From assembly GCF_014645375.1 (NCBI RefSeq), contig NZ_BMLT01000007.1, positions 248,001 through 312,000 of the forward strand: a stretch of DNA of 64,000 bases. Reading direction: 5' to 3'. The stretch is from Marinobacterium nitratireducens. GTDB lineage: Bacteria; Pseudomonadota; Gammaproteobacteria; Pseudomonadales; Balneatricaceae. The position numbers and the translations under genes are program-made. Each line of letters begins with the position of its first letter. The first letter of the stretch is position 1. The notes under the pieces are model-generated. The model did no database searches, was not told the DNA's origin, and worked only from the letters and a program-made list of their open reading frames with translations. This document shows positions 26,473 to 37,208 of the stretch, piece after piece.

Positions 26473-26660
26473 CATAAAGGCCAGCACATCCCCGGCGTCT
26501 GAGGCCAAAAGAGCAATTGACACGACTTCGATCGCGATCCCACAGAACTGGATGGCGAAAACCTATACGCCCGCGCTAGCAGCCACCACTCTGGGTTTGT
26601 CCAACAGACGATTAAAAAATCGAGAACTTGATCACGGCGGGGCAACCCAATACTGGCGGA

Positions 26661-27686
26661 CTATTTGCGCCAAGCAGCATCAGACTCGGAGCCGACACCA
26701 AAAACGAGCTTGGACAGCTTGTCCATCTGCTCGAGGTTGTCCTTGTCGACCAGTACAGGCCCGGTAATGATATCGGACTGGGGTTTGTAACCCATCTCGT
26801 GATACCAGTAGAGCCATTCCATCGGAATGTAACCCTGCAACCAGAACCCCTGCTCGGACGCCACCAGAAGATGACCATTTTTCACACCGGAAAGACCAAT
26901 CGGGCCCACGTCCACGGTTAGCACCGTTAGACCCTTGGTGTCCGCATCCGGCTCCATACCCAGCTCATCCGCCACTTCCCAGGACCAGGCGGCGGTAAAG
27001 TCGGCCAGGTTGAAGATGTAGTTGGTATCGAGATTGGACGAAAGATAGGCCTTCAGTTTTTGGCGAAAGTTGGTCTCTTCAATGTCAGTCACCAGATATT
27101 CCACCGGGGCACCGACTTTCCCGAAGGCGTCCTCGATGCCTCGGCAACGTTCCCGCAGTCCCGCATGACCCGCCGTATGCAAGGTGCAGACGACCTTCCT
27201 GGGCATTGGAACCATTCCATCTTTCGCTTTGGCGAGAGCATAGAGACCGATCTTGTAGCCGGTCAGGTACTCGTCCCCCCCCACATACGTCAAGTAGGGG
27301 ATTCGCTGGTCCGGCGGCCGCTTATCCGGGATATTGAACGCCACCACCGGGATACCCATGCTCAGCGCCTTGCGAATGGGAGCGTCGAGAGCCTTGGCAT
27401 CAAGAATCGGCACCGCAATTCCATCGGGACGGGAGGCGATCGTCTCCTCCAGATTTTGCGCCAACTCCTCGACGCCAGACGTCAGCCCGCCGACATATTC
27501 GGTAAACACATTTGGGTATCGTTTCTCAAATTCGGCTAGAGATAGCGTCAGCCAATTCATATTCGGATCCTGGGCCCCGATGTGGGACACCATCACGAAT
27601 CGGTATTCTTTTGCGGCAACGGAAATCGCAACCAGCATCGTGAACATGCTGATCAGAAAGGTTTTTGACGTTCTCGACAGCAACAT
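26661..27686 (-). CDS. Orphan periplasmic sugar-binding protein (TorT/RbsB-like)
   Basis: 341-residue Peripla_BP_4-type binding protein with a signal peptide (hydrophobic residues about 8-22, cleavage near VAAK). Conserved segments include MVSHIGAQDPNMNWLTL, YVGGDEYLTGYK, CTLHTAGHAGLRERCRGI and FNLADFTAAWSWEV. GGGGGAG precedes the ATG. No ATPase or permease gene adjoins it. By eye it is closely similar throughout to the equally orphan protein at 59364-60389. Such stand-alone binding proteins either serve a transporter elsewhere or present ligand to a membrane sensor (as TorT does to TorS). The ligand is unknown. Confidence 0.8.
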   Translation of the reverse strand: MLLSRTSKTFLISMFTMLVAISVAAKEYRFVMVSHIGAQDPNMNWLTLSLAEFEKRYPNVFTEYVGGLTSGVEELAQNLEETIASRPDGIAVPILDAKALDAPIRKALSMGIPVVAFNIPDKRPPDQRIPYLTYVGGDEYLTGYKIGLYALAKAKDGMVPMPRKVVCTLHTAGHAGLRERCRGIEDAFGKVGAPVEYLVTDIEETNFRQKLKAYLSSNLDTNYIFNLADFTAAWSWEVADELGMEPDADTKGLTVLTVDVGPIGLSGVKNGHLLVASEQGFWLQGYIPMEWLYWYHEMGYKPQSDIITGPVLVDKDNLEQMDKLSKLVFGVGSESDAAWRK

Positions 27687-27833
27687 GACTCCCCCCGTTC
27701 GATGCCCGGCACAGTGGCCTCTTCGTCTTTAGCGAATCGACCCCGACCGGTCCCGGGCAACGCCTATCTTCGTTTGATCGAAGGCCGGCGATTACAGTTT
27801 CAAGCATAGAAGCGTCAGATGAAGTTAGGGAGC

Positions 27834-27860
27834 CTGTGATTAAGTCCTTATTTCCGCTGT
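27834..27860. repeat. 27-bp repeat, copy 1
   Basis: This stretch begins CCTGTGATTAAGT and ends CTTATTTCCGCTG, and recurs with one mismatch at 37621-37647. Both copies sit beside transposon remnants (IS5 here, IS1111-type there), so it is likely to be the end of an unidentified mobile element. Confidence 0.55.
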
Positions 27861-27951
27861 GACTCGCAATTAATGCAGCTGGAACTCAATCTAGGCGTCA
27901 CTCTCCTGCTTTTTCCATCGACGAGCTGCCTTTTCAGGCAGTTCAGACGGA

Positions 27952-28954
27952 TTACCCCTGAGCTCGCAACATCTGATCCACGCGAACGAGGTTTGACAGA
28001 GCAAACAGCATCGCCAGTTTGCCGTCATTTTTCTTCAAACCACGGTAACGGGCTTTCACGAAGCCGAACTGGCACTTGATGATCCGGAGCGGATGCTCGA
28101 CCTTGGCGCGAAGGCTGGCCTTCAGATACTCGGTGCGGATCCTGACCTTATTGATCCGAGGATGCTTTTTCAGAGCCTTCAGCTTCCCTGGTTGTTCGGC
28201 GATATGCCAGTCCGCGCTCACATCTTTCAACTCGTTCCGCTTTCCAGCACCCCGGTAACCCGCATCAGCAAAAATGAACGCTTCATCACCGTGGAGTAGA
28301 TGTTCCGCCTGGTTCAGGTCGTGCTCGTTGGCTGCCGTGGTGGTGAAGCTATGAGTGATACCTGTCCGCGCATACACACCAATATTCGCTTTCAGGCCGA
28401 AGAACCATTGGTTGCCCTTTTTGGTCTGGTGCATCTCGGGCGGTCCGCCGTTGCGGTCCCGCACCCCGCTGCGATTCTTTGTAGAACTGGGCGCTTCGAT
28501 GATGGTGGCATCCATCAACGTGCCTTGCTTGAGCAACACGCCGGCCTCTGTGAGCCATTCACTAACCGCTTCAAAGATCTTCCGCGCCAGGCCATGACGT
28601 TCCAGCAAATGTCGGAAGTTCATAATGGTGGTGTGATCCGGAATAGACCGGTCCAGCGAGAGCCCAGCAAACAACCGCATCTAAGCAATCTCGTACAGCA
28701 CATCTTCCATCGCCGGATCGCTCATACTGTACCAGTGCTGCATGCAATGGATGCGCAGCATCGTCATCAAAGGATAGGGTCTACGACCGAAGTGCCCTAT
28801 GGGTATTTCCGGCTTTGGGGTAATGCGGTTTGACGACAGCCTCCAAACGCTGCCAAGTCACTAATTCCTCCATCCGGGCGAGGAATGTTTCCTTACGCGT
28901 GCGATGACGTTTGTGATGGTACTCGCTATCGGCGAAGGTCAGTTGCTGTTCCAT
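27952..28954 (-). pseudogene. IS5-family transposase, frameshifted and with a nonsense codon
   Basis: The N-terminal frame (MEQQLTFADSEYHHKRHRTR, then KPHYPK) is thrown off by one extra base near 28813. In the corrected frame it continues [15 protein letters not shown] and [20 protein letters not shown], hits TAG at 28681-28683, then resumes as an open frame of 242 codons with [27 protein letters not shown], the [13 protein letters not shown] segment and the [12 protein letters not shown] segment (DDE residues). Two independent lesions mark an old, inactive copy. Confidence 0.85.
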
Positions 28955-29020
28955 GCATCAGGATCTGGTCGATTCAAGACTCGGGATTCTCTCATGGTCG
29001 GGGACTTGTTCGCATCTTCC
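27952..29020. mobile_element. Decayed IS5-type insertion sequence
   Basis: The right end at 29001-29020 is a clear IS5-type terminal repeat: inward it reads GGAAGATGCGAACAAGTCCC, close to the IS5 terminus, and CTAA follows outside, fitting an IS5 target site. A matching left terminal repeat was not found beyond the transposase 3' end, so the left side appears truncated and its boundary is approximate. The transposase is broken. Confidence 0.72.
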
Positions 29021-29785
29021 CTAAGCACCTTGTCGACGCTTTCCTTTGCATCGCCGAATAGCATTCCGCGTGTTGTCCTTGTAGAACAGGGGGTTGTAGA
29101 CGCCGGCGTAACCGGTCGCCATGCCGCGCTTGTGCAGGAAGGTGGTCTTGCCTTTCCGGGGCTAGAGGACCGGCATGCCCGCGATCGGGCTGTCCGGCAC
29201 TTCATGCACCGCCGGGTTGACGATGTCGTTGGTACCAATGACCACGGAGACGTCGATGTCCGGGGAGTCCACGTTGATCTCGTCCATTTCGTAGACGATA
29301 TCGTACGATACCTTGGCTTCCGCCAGCAGTACGTTCAAGTGACCCGCCACCGGGTGGATGCCGAAGCGCACGTTGACGCCCTTCTCGCGCAGTTTCTTTG
29401 TGATCTCGAACTCCGTGTGCTGCGCCTGGGCAACGGCCATGCCGTAACCCGGCAGGATCATCACTTCCTTGGCATTTTCCAACATAGCCGCCGCCGCGCC
29501 GCCCTTGGCGCCGAAGCCGAAGCCGAAGCCGAAGCCGAAGCCGAAGCCACCTAGGATAACGTTGGCGAACTTGCGGTTCATCGCCTTGCACATGATGTAG
29601 CTGAGGATCGCACCGCTGGAACCGACCAGCGCGCCGAGCACGATCAGCAGGTCATTGCCGAGCATGAAACCCATCGCCACCGCGGCCAAGCCGGAGTAGC
29701 TGTTGAGCATCGATACCACGATCGGCATGTCGGCGCCGCCGATGGCTACGACCATGTGCACACCGAACACCAACGCGATCAGGTT
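29021..29785 (-). pseudogene. pntB: Fragment of the transhydrogenase beta subunit (pntB)
   Basis: About 250 codons match the C-terminal half of PntB: the membrane segments [21 protein letters not shown] and [23 protein letters not shown], then the NADP-binding domain with [39 protein letters not shown] and SPIAGMPVL. The first half is missing. A TAG stops the frame at 29162, a frameshift follows in the next 100 bp (NTR then out of frame), and the 3' end is cut by the IS5 element. A hexanucleotide expansion adds a run of GF repeats. Nonfunctional relic. Confidence 0.85.
29510..29545. repeat. Six tandem copies of a hexanucleotide (GCCGAA) in the pntB fragment
   Basis: Six perfect GCCGAA units encode, on the minus strand, a (Gly-Phe) run at the hinge before the NADP-binding domain, where functional PntB has a short glycine-rich linker. 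It is a slippage expansion tolerated in a dead gene. Confidence 0.85.
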
Positions 29786-29884
29786 GGTTTTGCCGAGATC
29801 GCAAATTTCAGACGCGCTATTGAACGCTGGTCGGGAGAGAGTCCAGGTCGATATAGAAAGGACGGGCACTGAAGATATTTCTGA

Positions 29885-29908
29885 CCGGGGCCATAAGGCC
29901 CCGGTTTT
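29885..29908 (+). terminator. Hairpin with T-run between pntB fragment and ABC ATPase gene
   Basis: A perfect 8-bp stem (29885-29892 with 29897-29904, ATAA loop) is followed by TTTT on the plus strand. The adjacent genes read on the minus strand, where no good U-run follows, so it may end the polyol transporter transcript only weakly or be a relic. Confidence 0.45.
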
Positions 29909-29968
29909 ACGCATAACGCCGCAACGAACAGCAGGACTGGTTTTAGAACCGATTGATCAGTGCGTCGC

Positions 29969-31078
29969 TCAGGCAGCCTTTGCCGGCGCACCTGGCTTGG
30001 GCACCGCCCTGCCCTTTTCGTCGAACAGATGGCAGTGCGCCAGATCAGGAGTGAGACCGACCTGTTCGCCGAAGCGGCCGGCGTAGTCGCCTCCCGCACG
30101 GACCGTCAGCGTCTCGCCGTTCTGTGCCTTGACGTAGCAGAAGGTGTCGGCGCCAAGGTGCTCGGTAACGTCCAGCGTCACCTTGAACGGACTGGCATCG
30201 GCCGCCGTCACCTCGATATGCTCGGGCCGCATGCCGAAGGTTACCGACTCGCCGGCCTTGAGACGGCTGCCGTCCAGCGGCAGTTGATATTCGGGACCGC
30301 AGTCCAGCTTCACCGTCACGCCGGCGCGGTCGGCCTTTTCCACCTTTCCCTTCAGGAAGGCCATCTTCGGCGTACCGATAAAGCCCGCCACGAAGGCGTT
30401 GACCGGATGATGGTACAGCTCCAGCGGCGAGCCAACCTGTTCGATGTGACCACCGTTGAGCACGACCACCTTGTCGGCCAGCGTCATCGCCTCGACCTGG
30501 TCGTGGGTGACGTAGATCATCGTCGCCTTCAGTTCGTGGTGCAGCCGCGCCAGCTCCAAGCGCATCTGTACGCGCAGTGCCGCGTCGAGGTTCGACAGCG
30601 GCTCGTCGAACAGAAAGATCTTGGGATGACGTACGATGGAACGGCCGATCGCCACGCGCTGGCGCTGGCCCCCGGACAGCGCCTTGGGCTTGCGGTCCAG
30701 CAGGTGGCCAAGCTCGAGGATCTGCGCCGCCTCGTCGACCTTGCGGTTGATCTCGGCCTTGTCGGCACCGGCCAGCTCAAGCGCGAACGACATGTTCTTG
30801 CGCACCGTCATGTGCGGATAGAGCGCGTAAGTCTGGAACACCATCGCCAGATCGCGCTTGGCCGGTGCAACGTCGGTGATATCGCGGTCATCGAGGTGGA
30901 TGGTACCGCTGCTCACCTCCTCGAGGCCGGCGATCAGCCGCAGCAGCGTCGATTTGCCGCAGCCGGACGGGCCGACGAACACCACGAACTCGTGATCCTT
31001 GATGTCCAGATCGATGCCCTTGATGATGTCGATATCTTCGAAGCTTTTTTTCAGATTGCGGATAGTCAGATCAGCCAT
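29969..31078 (-). CDS. ABC transporter ATPase, UgpC/MalK type (polyol or sugar importer)
   Basis: 369-residue carbohydrate-importer ATPase. Walker A GPSGCGKS is at about residues 36-43, the Q-loop follows, the signature is [15 protein letters not shown], Walker B is [13 protein letters not shown], and the switch His is in [14 protein letters not shown]. The C-terminal TOBE/OB regulatory domain ([11 protein letters not shown]) is present. It is the last gene of a minus-strand importer operon: binding protein, two permeases, ATPase. Family members with this gene order and an adjacent sorbitol-type dehydrogenase usually import sorbitol or mannitol. Confidence 0.9.
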   Translation of the reverse strand: MADLTIRNLKKSFEDIDIIKGIDLDIKDHEFVVFVGPSGCGKSTLLRLIAGLEEVSSGTIHLDDRDITDVAPAKRDLAMVFQTYALYPHMTVRKNMSFALELAGADKAEINRKVDEAAQILELGHLLDRKPKALSGGQRQRVAIGRSIVRHPKIFLFDEPLSNLDAALRVQMRLELARLHHELKATMIYVTHDQVEAMTLADKVVVLNGGHIEQVGSPLELYHHPVNAFVAGFIGTPKMAFLKGKVEKADRAGVTVKLDCGPEYQLPLDGSRLKAGESVTFGMRPEHIEVTAADASPFKVTLDVTEHLGADTFCYVKAQNGETLTVRAGGDYAGRFGEQVGLTPDLAHCHLFDEKGRAVPKPGAPAKAA

Positions 31079-31096
31079 GGGGAAAACCTCTTGTTG

Positions 31097-31930
<834 letters not shown>

Positions 31931-31940
31931 GGTGAGCCTC

Positions 31941-32030
31941 CTACGCCTTTTCGGTTAGATTCTTGGTCATATAAGCGCCGATCATCCGGATCAGGAGGGT
32001 CTGTAATGTGCGATATTGGCTCATGTCCAT
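31941..32030 (-). CDS. Short open frame repeating the tail of the upstream permease
   Basis: A 29-codon frame with its own GGAGG site lies between the two permease genes. Its C-terminal residues (LIRMIG...NLTEKA) repeat the last residues of the permease at 32036 (LIRMIGKNLTEKA), and the DNA is similarly duplicated. It looks like a partial tandem duplication of the permease 3' end that created a small frame with a working ribosome site. Translation is possible, but a function is not supported; its stop is 10 nt before the next permease start. Confidence 0.45.
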   Translation of the reverse strand: MDMSQYRTLQTLLIRMIGAYMTKNLTEKA

Positions 32031-32035
32031 CCCTC

Positions 32036-32980
32036 CTACGCTTTCTCGGTCAGGTTCTTGCCGATCATCCGGATCAGGATGAAGGCGGCGATGTTGGCAA
32101 TAACGACCGCTACCAGGCCACCGGCACTGGCCATGCCGACATCGAACTGCAGCAGCGCCTGGCTGTAGATCAGGTACGCAAGGTTGGTGGTCTCGTAACC
32201 CGGCCCGCCGCCGGTGGTGGTGAAGATCTCGGCGAAGATCGACAGCAGGAAGATGGTCTCGATCATCACCACCACCGCGATCGGGCGCGTCAGGTGCGGC
32301 AGCGTGATATGCCAGAAGATGGCGATGGGACCTGCGCCGTCGAGGCGGGCCGCCTCTTTTTGCTCCTGGTCGAGCGACTGCATCGCCGTCATCAGCAGCA
32401 GCACCGCGAACGGCACCCACTGCCAGGACACGATCAGGATGATCGCCTGCAGCGGATACTCGGCGAACCAGTCCACCGGCGTGGCGCCGAAGAAGTTCCA
32501 GACCGCGGCGAAGACCCCGGACACGGGATGCAGCAGCAGGTTTTTCCACACCAGTGCGCTGACCGTCGGCATGATGAAGAACGGCGAGATCAGCATCACC
32601 CGGACGATGCCCCGACCCCAGAATGGCGTATCCACCAGCACCGCGATCAGCACCCCGGCGACGACGCTGATCAGCAGCGTCGCGCCGACCAGCCAGAGGG
32701 TGTTAAGCGCACCATGGACGAAGCCTTCATCGGTGAGAAAGAAGTAGTAGTTTTCCAGGCCGACGAACTCGTTGTCGCCGGGATACAGCAGGTTGTAACG
32801 GATCAGCGAGAAGTAGATGGTCATCGCCAGCGGCACGATCATCCAGACCAGCAGCGCCAGCACCGACGGCGACACCGTCAGCAGACCTACGCGATTATGG
32901 AGTTGCCGGTCGGCCTTGACCGTCGTGGGCCCGGGTGCCGATACCGCCGACACCCCGTCTTGCACGGTTGAAATACTCAT
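32036..32980 (-). CDS. ABC transporter permease, MalF/SmoF type
   Basis: 314-residue inner-membrane permease with about six helices (first: LTVSPSVLALLVWMIVPLAMTIYFSL). The EAA loop is EAARLDGAGPIAIFWHITLP. The start MSISTVQDG at 32980 is preferred to the in-frame start at 33037, whose extra residues fall in a repeat-containing intergenic stretch. Partner of the permease at 31097 and of the binding protein at 33139. Confidence 0.87.
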   Translation of the reverse strand: MSISTVQDGVSAVSAPGPTTVKADRQLHNRVGLLTVSPSVLALLVWMIVPLAMTIYFSLIRYNLLYPGDNEFVGLENYYFFLTDEGFVHGALNTLWLVGATLLISVVAGVLIAVLVDTPFWGRGIVRVMLISPFFIMPTVSALVWKNLLLHPVSGVFAAVWNFFGATPVDWFAEYPLQAIILIVSWQWVPFAVLLLMTAMQSLDQEQKEAARLDGAGPIAIFWHITLPHLTRPIAVVVMIETIFLLSIFAEIFTTTGGGPGYETTNLAYLIYSQALLQFDVGMASAGGLVAVVIANIAAFILIRMIGKNLTEKA

Positions 32981-33039
32981 GGGACAGACTCTTGTTATCG
33001 TTGTAATCGGACGTCCTGCTCCTGTGCATCCATGCACTC

Positions 33040-33088
33040 GCAGGAAACGTACATCCTGTACAAATTGGCCGGGGCCAGGTCCCCGGCC
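33040..33088 (-). repeat. REP-like repeat plus hairpin between binding protein and permease genes
   Basis: The 23-bp stretch at 33040-33062 (core GTACATCC-TGTACA) recurs in variant form at 62139-62162 and 62191-62214. It is followed by a perfect 8-bp GGCCGGGG hairpin (33067-33074 with 33081-33088). Located 3' of the binding-protein gene, it may stabilise that mRNA and lower read-through. Confidence 0.6.
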
Positions 33089-33138
33089 GGGAATTCCGTC
33101 ACTCTAGAATCGACCGGGACGATCAGTTCAAGCGCCGA

Positions 33139-34455
33139 TCAGTAGTAACGCGCGCGCTTCATTTCCCGTTCGGCGATCGACTGGGCACTTTTCATGGCCT
33201 GATCAACGGACATCTGGCCGGCCAGGGCGCCGGAGACCAGCTTGCCGACCTGGGTGGCGATGGACTGGAATTCAGGAATCGCGGCGAACTGAATGCCGAT
33301 ATAGGGAGACGGCTTCAGCGTCGAATCGGCAGGATCTGCGTTGTTCATCGACTCGAGTGTCTTGGCGGCAAAGGGCGCGGCGGACATATAGTCGGCGTTG
33401 GCATAGGTCGAGGCACGGCTACCCGGGGGCATGGCGGCAATACCGAACTTGTCGGCCACCAGTTGGCTGTAGGCCTTGGAGGTCGCCCAGGTGACAAACT
33501 CGGTGGCGACGTCCTTGGCATCCGAACTGACCGGAATCGCCAGCGCCCAGGACCAGAGCCAGCCAGCCCCCTTCTCGGTCACTTGTTTCGGCGCCAGCGC
33601 AAAGCCTACCTGGTCCCCGACCTTGCTCTGACTTGGATCGGTGACAAAGGAACCGGCCACGGTGGAATCGACCCACATCGCGCACTTGCCGGAGCTGAAT
33701 AGCGCCAGCGTTTCGTTGAAGCCATTGGACGAAACCCCCGGCGGGCCGTAGTTGTTCAACGCATCAACATAGAACTCGATGGTGTTGGTCCAGGCCTCGC
33801 CCGTGAACTCCGGTTTCCAACCCTCGTCGAACCAACGTGCACCGAAGCTGTTAGCCAGGGTGGTGACGATCGCCATGTTCTCGCCCCAGCCGGCCTTGCC
33901 GCGCAGGCAGAGGCCATACTGCTCCTGATCCGGCTTGTGCAGTACCTTGGCGAAGTCGCGCATCTGGTCCCAGGTTGGGCGCTCCGGCATGGTCAGGCCG
34001 GCCTGCTCGAACAGGTCCTTGCGATAATAGGTCATCGAGCTTTCGGAATAGAACGGCAGCCCGTACAGGATACCCTCGACCGACAGGCCATTGCGTACGG
34101 CTGGGAAGATGTCCTCCAGATCATAGTCTGCGGGCAGATCCTTCATCGGCTCGAGCCAGCCACGTTCTCCCCAGATCGGGGCTTCGTACATGCCGATGGT
34201 CATGACATCGAACTGGCCGCCCTCGGTGGCGATATCGGTGGTCAGGCGCTGGCGCAGGACGTTTTCCTCGAGCACGACCCAGTCCAATTTAATATCAGGA
34301 TGGGATTTTTCGAACTCACCGGACAACTCCTGCATGCGGATCATGTCGCCGTTGTTGACGGTGCCGATGGTAACGGTCGTTGCGCCAATAGCCAACGACG
34401 ATCCCATAGCGATAGCTGCTGCCACTGAGACAGAAAGAACAAGTGGTTTTTTCAT
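33139..34455 (-). CDS. Extracellular solute-binding protein, sorbitol/mannitol type
   Basis: 438-residue family-1 (SBP_bac_1) binding protein. A signal peptide (MKKPLVLSVSVAAAIAMGSS, cleavage near AIGA) is followed by the MalE-like two-domain fold; segments SHPDIKLDWVVLEENVLRQ, GLPFYSESSMTYYRKDLFE and PTWDQMRDFAKVL are typical of polyol-binding members. GGAG lies before the ATG. It is the first gene of the importer operon (then permeases and ATPase). Sorbitol, mannitol or a related polyol is the likely ligand from the neighbouring dehydrogenase. Confidence 0.88.
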   Translation of the reverse strand: MKKPLVLSVSVAAAIAMGSSLAIGATTVTIGTVNNGDMIRMQELSGEFEKSHPDIKLDWVVLEENVLRQRLTTDIATEGGQFDVMTIGMYEAPIWGERGWLEPMKDLPADYDLEDIFPAVRNGLSVEGILYGLPFYSESSMTYYRKDLFEQAGLTMPERPTWDQMRDFAKVLHKPDQEQYGLCLRGKAGWGENMAIVTTLANSFGARWFDEGWKPEFTGEAWTNTIEFYVDALNNYGPPGVSSNGFNETLALFSSGKCAMWVDSTVAGSFVTDPSQSKVGDQVGFALAPKQVTEKGAGWLWSWALAIPVSSDAKDVATEFVTWATSKAYSQLVADKFGIAAMPPGSRASTYANADYMSAAPFAAKTLESMNNADPADSTLKPSPYIGIQFAAIPEFQSIATQVGKLVSGALAGQMSVDQAMKSAQSIAEREMKRARYY

Positions 34456-34584
34456 TTTTGAATCTCCGGTTATTATTGTTTTAAAGCCGACGACCGGCTA
34501 TTAAACATCAGAAAAGTGAATCGTTCCCCGTTTCCTTAACTCTCATTACTCAGAGATATCGTGCGGCGAGCCAAGCCATTATTC

Positions 34585-35622
34585 CTATTCCAGGCTTATT
34601 TGAATTTTGACATCCCCGGGTGCGCCTTGACTGGCATGATCGAATGCGGCAATCGAGTCGTTGAAAGGGTATATTTTGGATATCAACGGTTTGATATTCA
34701 ATTTCCCGGAGCCCAGCAATGCCAGCGCCCGGGGAAACTGATTGGCATAGCGAAAAACCGATTCTATGCGAATTTCCTTGGCCTGCATCGAAACGATATC
34801 GAGTGTCACCGGTTTTGGCGGCATACCTACCATTACGACACAGCCGCCGGGGCAGGCCAGATCAAAAAGGTTGTCGTAGGCTTTGGGGCTGCCGGAGGCT
34901 TCGAAGACAATCTGCGCGCCCCAGCCGTCGGTAAGACGACCGACCGTCTTCGCGAGATTTTCGGTGGCAATGTTGACGGGGATGATACTGTCAACCAGAT
35001 GGCCCGCAATATCGAGCTTTTCCTGCACCAGGTCAGCGATAATGACGCGACTGCAACCGCCTGCCAGCGCAGACGCTGCGGTCAAAATCCCGATCGTGCC
35101 GGCGCCGACGACGACCGCCACATCGCCGGGACGGATTCGGGCCTTGTCGGCCGCCTGCATACCGGTCGCCAGCGGCTCGATCATGGCGCCCTCGGCAAGA
35201 CTGACAGTGTCCGGCAGCTTGAACGTGAAGCTGGCTGGATGCACCACTTCAGGCGTGAGACAACCGTGGATCGGCGGCGTCGCCCAGAAGCGGACTGAAG
35301 GATCCAGGTTGTAGTGGCCTTCCAGGGATGCCCGGGACTGCAGGTCGGGTATACCCGGCTCCATGCAAACGCGATCTCCCGGTTGCAGGTGCGTGACATT
35401 TTCCCCCACCGCCACCACGACACCGGAAGCTTCGTGCCCCAGTACCATCGGCTCCCGCACAACGAAGGGACCGATCACTCCGTGCTTGTAATAATGGACA
35501 TCGCTGCCGCAGACACCGACGTTTCGGATCGCAATACGCACATCGTCTTTACCCATTGATTGCTCGATGGGGATATCTCGAATCGATAGTCTACCGACCT
35601 CTTCCAGCACAAGAGCTTGCAT
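34585..35622 (-). CDS. Zinc-dependent alcohol dehydrogenase, xylitol/sorbitol dehydrogenase type
   Basis: 345-residue medium-chain dehydrogenase that oxidises a polyol to a ketose with NAD+. The catalytic zinc ligands are readable: Cys38 in [12 protein letters not shown], His63 and Glu64 in LGHEASG. The NAD motif is [13 protein letters not shown]. The four-cysteine structural zinc loop is absent ([16 protein letters not shown] in its place), as in bacterial xylitol dehydrogenases. It lies upstream of the importer operon on the same strand, between it and the AraC regulator, so import, oxidation and control genes are together. Confidence 0.88.
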   Translation of the reverse strand: MQALVLEEVGRLSIRDIPIEQSMGKDDVRIAIRNVGVCGSDVHYYKHGVIGPFVVREPMVLGHEASGVVVAVGENVTHLQPGDRVCMEPGIPDLQSRASLEGHYNLDPSVRFWATPPIHGCLTPEVVHPASFTFKLPDTVSLAEGAMIEPLATGMQAADKARIRPGDVAVVVGAGTIGILTAASALAGGCSRVIIADLVQEKLDIAGHLVDSIIPVNIATENLAKTVGRLTDGWGAQIVFEASGSPKAYDNLFDLACPGGCVVMVGMPPKPVTLDIVSMQAKEIRIESVFRYANQFPRALALLGSGKLNIKPLISKIYPFNDSIAAFDHASQGAPGDVKIQISLE

Positions 35623-35866
35623 GACAACACCCTGTTATTTTCGTTTATGAATGCGTGATGATTTTTTTGAGTTAAAAAATCAGTTTGGCTGAAGTTCAGA
35701 CCCCATGGGGTTTTCAATATCTATTACAGCAATTCGATACGCAAATAACCAATACTACACAGACAAACTTCTATACTTTTTTCCAGGACATTCCGGAACA
35801 CAAATTTTTCCGTCCAACAGGCTGGCAGCACCAATGGCTGCGTATTGTATTGGAAGAGCCTGAGTA

Positions 35867-36763
35867 TCAGGACGCTTTCAAATCGTGAATATACGATTTC
35901 CGGTATTCGCTCGGCGTCATCCCCTTTATCTCCAGAAAACGGCGATTGAAGTTCGCCACATTGTTGTAGCCAACGGAAAAACAGATATCGGTAATGGGCA
36001 TTTCGTTTCTAACCAGCAGCTCACAAGCCTTGCTCACACGCAACTGATTCACGAAGTCGATGAAGCGATGCCCGGCGGCCCGTTTGAAGCGTTTTGAAAA
36101 CTGGGTGGCACTCATACCCATTTCTGTTGCAACCTCATCCAGCGACAGTTCGCGGGAATAGTGCATCAGGATGAAATCCACGGCTTGCGTCAGCCAGTCC
36201 AGGTGCTGCTTGTTGATGTTCTCCTCGACGTTGGAGTTTGACAGCATGCGGTAGTTAGAGGAACTGGCGAGCAGTTCCAGCAGTTGAAGGAAACAGACCA
36301 GGCGTTTCATGCCGTGGGAACTGGCGATCTGATCGAACAGCCGGGCCGCCTGACCGATGGTCTCCTCACCCAGGAACTCGATGCCCCGACGCGATCGTTG
36401 CAACATCGACTCGATCGCCTGGACTTCCGGTATGGCAGACTGCAGACCCTGAACAAATTCGCTCGAGAAATGCACCACCTGATCCCGCAGCGCAATCGTT
36501 TCCCCCGCGGCCAGTTCGCTAATCCAGTTATGGGGCAGATCCGGCCCAATCAGGACCAGGTTGCCGGGCGCAAAATTGCCGATGTAATCGCCAACGAACA
36601 TCTTGCCGCGGGTCGCCCTGACTAGCCGCAACTCGTACTGCCGGTGGTGATGCCACCGGATCAGATCGCTGGGCACGCCATGCTGGATGTAGTGGATGGA
36701 CTCACCCTGCGGCTGAGTGACCCATTCGTAATCCGGCGCCAATGTTTTTTTATTATCGTTCAT
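35867..36763 (-). CDS. AraC-family transcriptional regulator (polyol unit)
   Basis: About 298 residues: an N-terminal cupin-like ligand domain (RWHHHRQYELRLVRATRGKMFVGD) and a C-terminal double helix-turn-helix (LDEVATEMGMSATQFSKRFKRAAGHRF and ITDICFSVGYNNVANFNRRF), ending with the AraC signature. The start at 36763 (MNDNKKTLAP) is chosen by homology to similar regulators; an in-frame start at 36826 is possible and neither has a strong ribosome site. It probably activates the dehydrogenase and importer genes downstream. The 36764-37208 region ahead of it shows no gene. Confidence 0.85.
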   Translation of the reverse strand: MNDNKKTLAPDYEWVTQPQGESIHYIQHGVPSDLIRWHHHRQYELRLVRATRGKMFVGDYIGNFAPGNLVLIGPDLPHNWISELAAGETIALRDQVVHFSSEFVQGLQSAIPEVQAIESMLQRSRRGIEFLGEETIGQAARLFDQIASSHGMKRLVCFLQLLELLASSSNYRMLSNSNVEENINKQHLDWLTQAVDFILMHYSRELSLDEVATEMGMSATQFSKRFKRAAGHRFIDFVNQLRVSKACELLVRNEMPITDICFSVGYNNVANFNRRFLEIKGMTPSEYRKSYIHDLKAS

Positions 36764-37208
36764 GGCTAGACTGGTTTCGGTGTCTTGGTTGGTGCCTGCG
36801 GAGTGGATCGCGATGGGCAGGCGCACTCACTGTTCTGTCTTACGCTGCCGCTCTATCGAACGGCACCTTGTCATTGAAGGCTATTGGGAATCGATTTGCC
36901 AATACTCAAAGGGCACTTATCTATACTATTCTGCCAAACCACCCATAGAGACTCTGAGCGTCACACTCCTAACGAATGCTTGGAGCTACCTATTTTCAGT
37001 TATGTCGCTCGTAAAATCGGCCTGTTCGCATCCTAACGCCGTCAACTCGTGCGACAAAATAGTATGGTGATTCTGCTGCATCCTCAGCGCTTCAGGGACA
37101 CGTCTTCTCCCGGCCCCGATCGTTTGCGCAAGACCTCATTGCAGTGCCGAGCCTTGTCCAGACCGTTGATCCAGTGCGACAGCATCGAGGGCCGCCTAAG
37201 GAAATGGG

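Noticed and set aside
26247-26645. A 132-codon minus-strand frame between the TSUP and binding-protein genes
   Set aside because: It runs through the terminator and operator-like boxes, is rich in Cys and Trp, and matches no family that I recognise.
36764-37208. Search for an RNA gene or small protein in the region ahead of the AraC gene
   Set aside because: Several short frames exist on both strands, but none has a family match, ribosome site or conserved structure that I can see; no tRNA-like fold was noticed.
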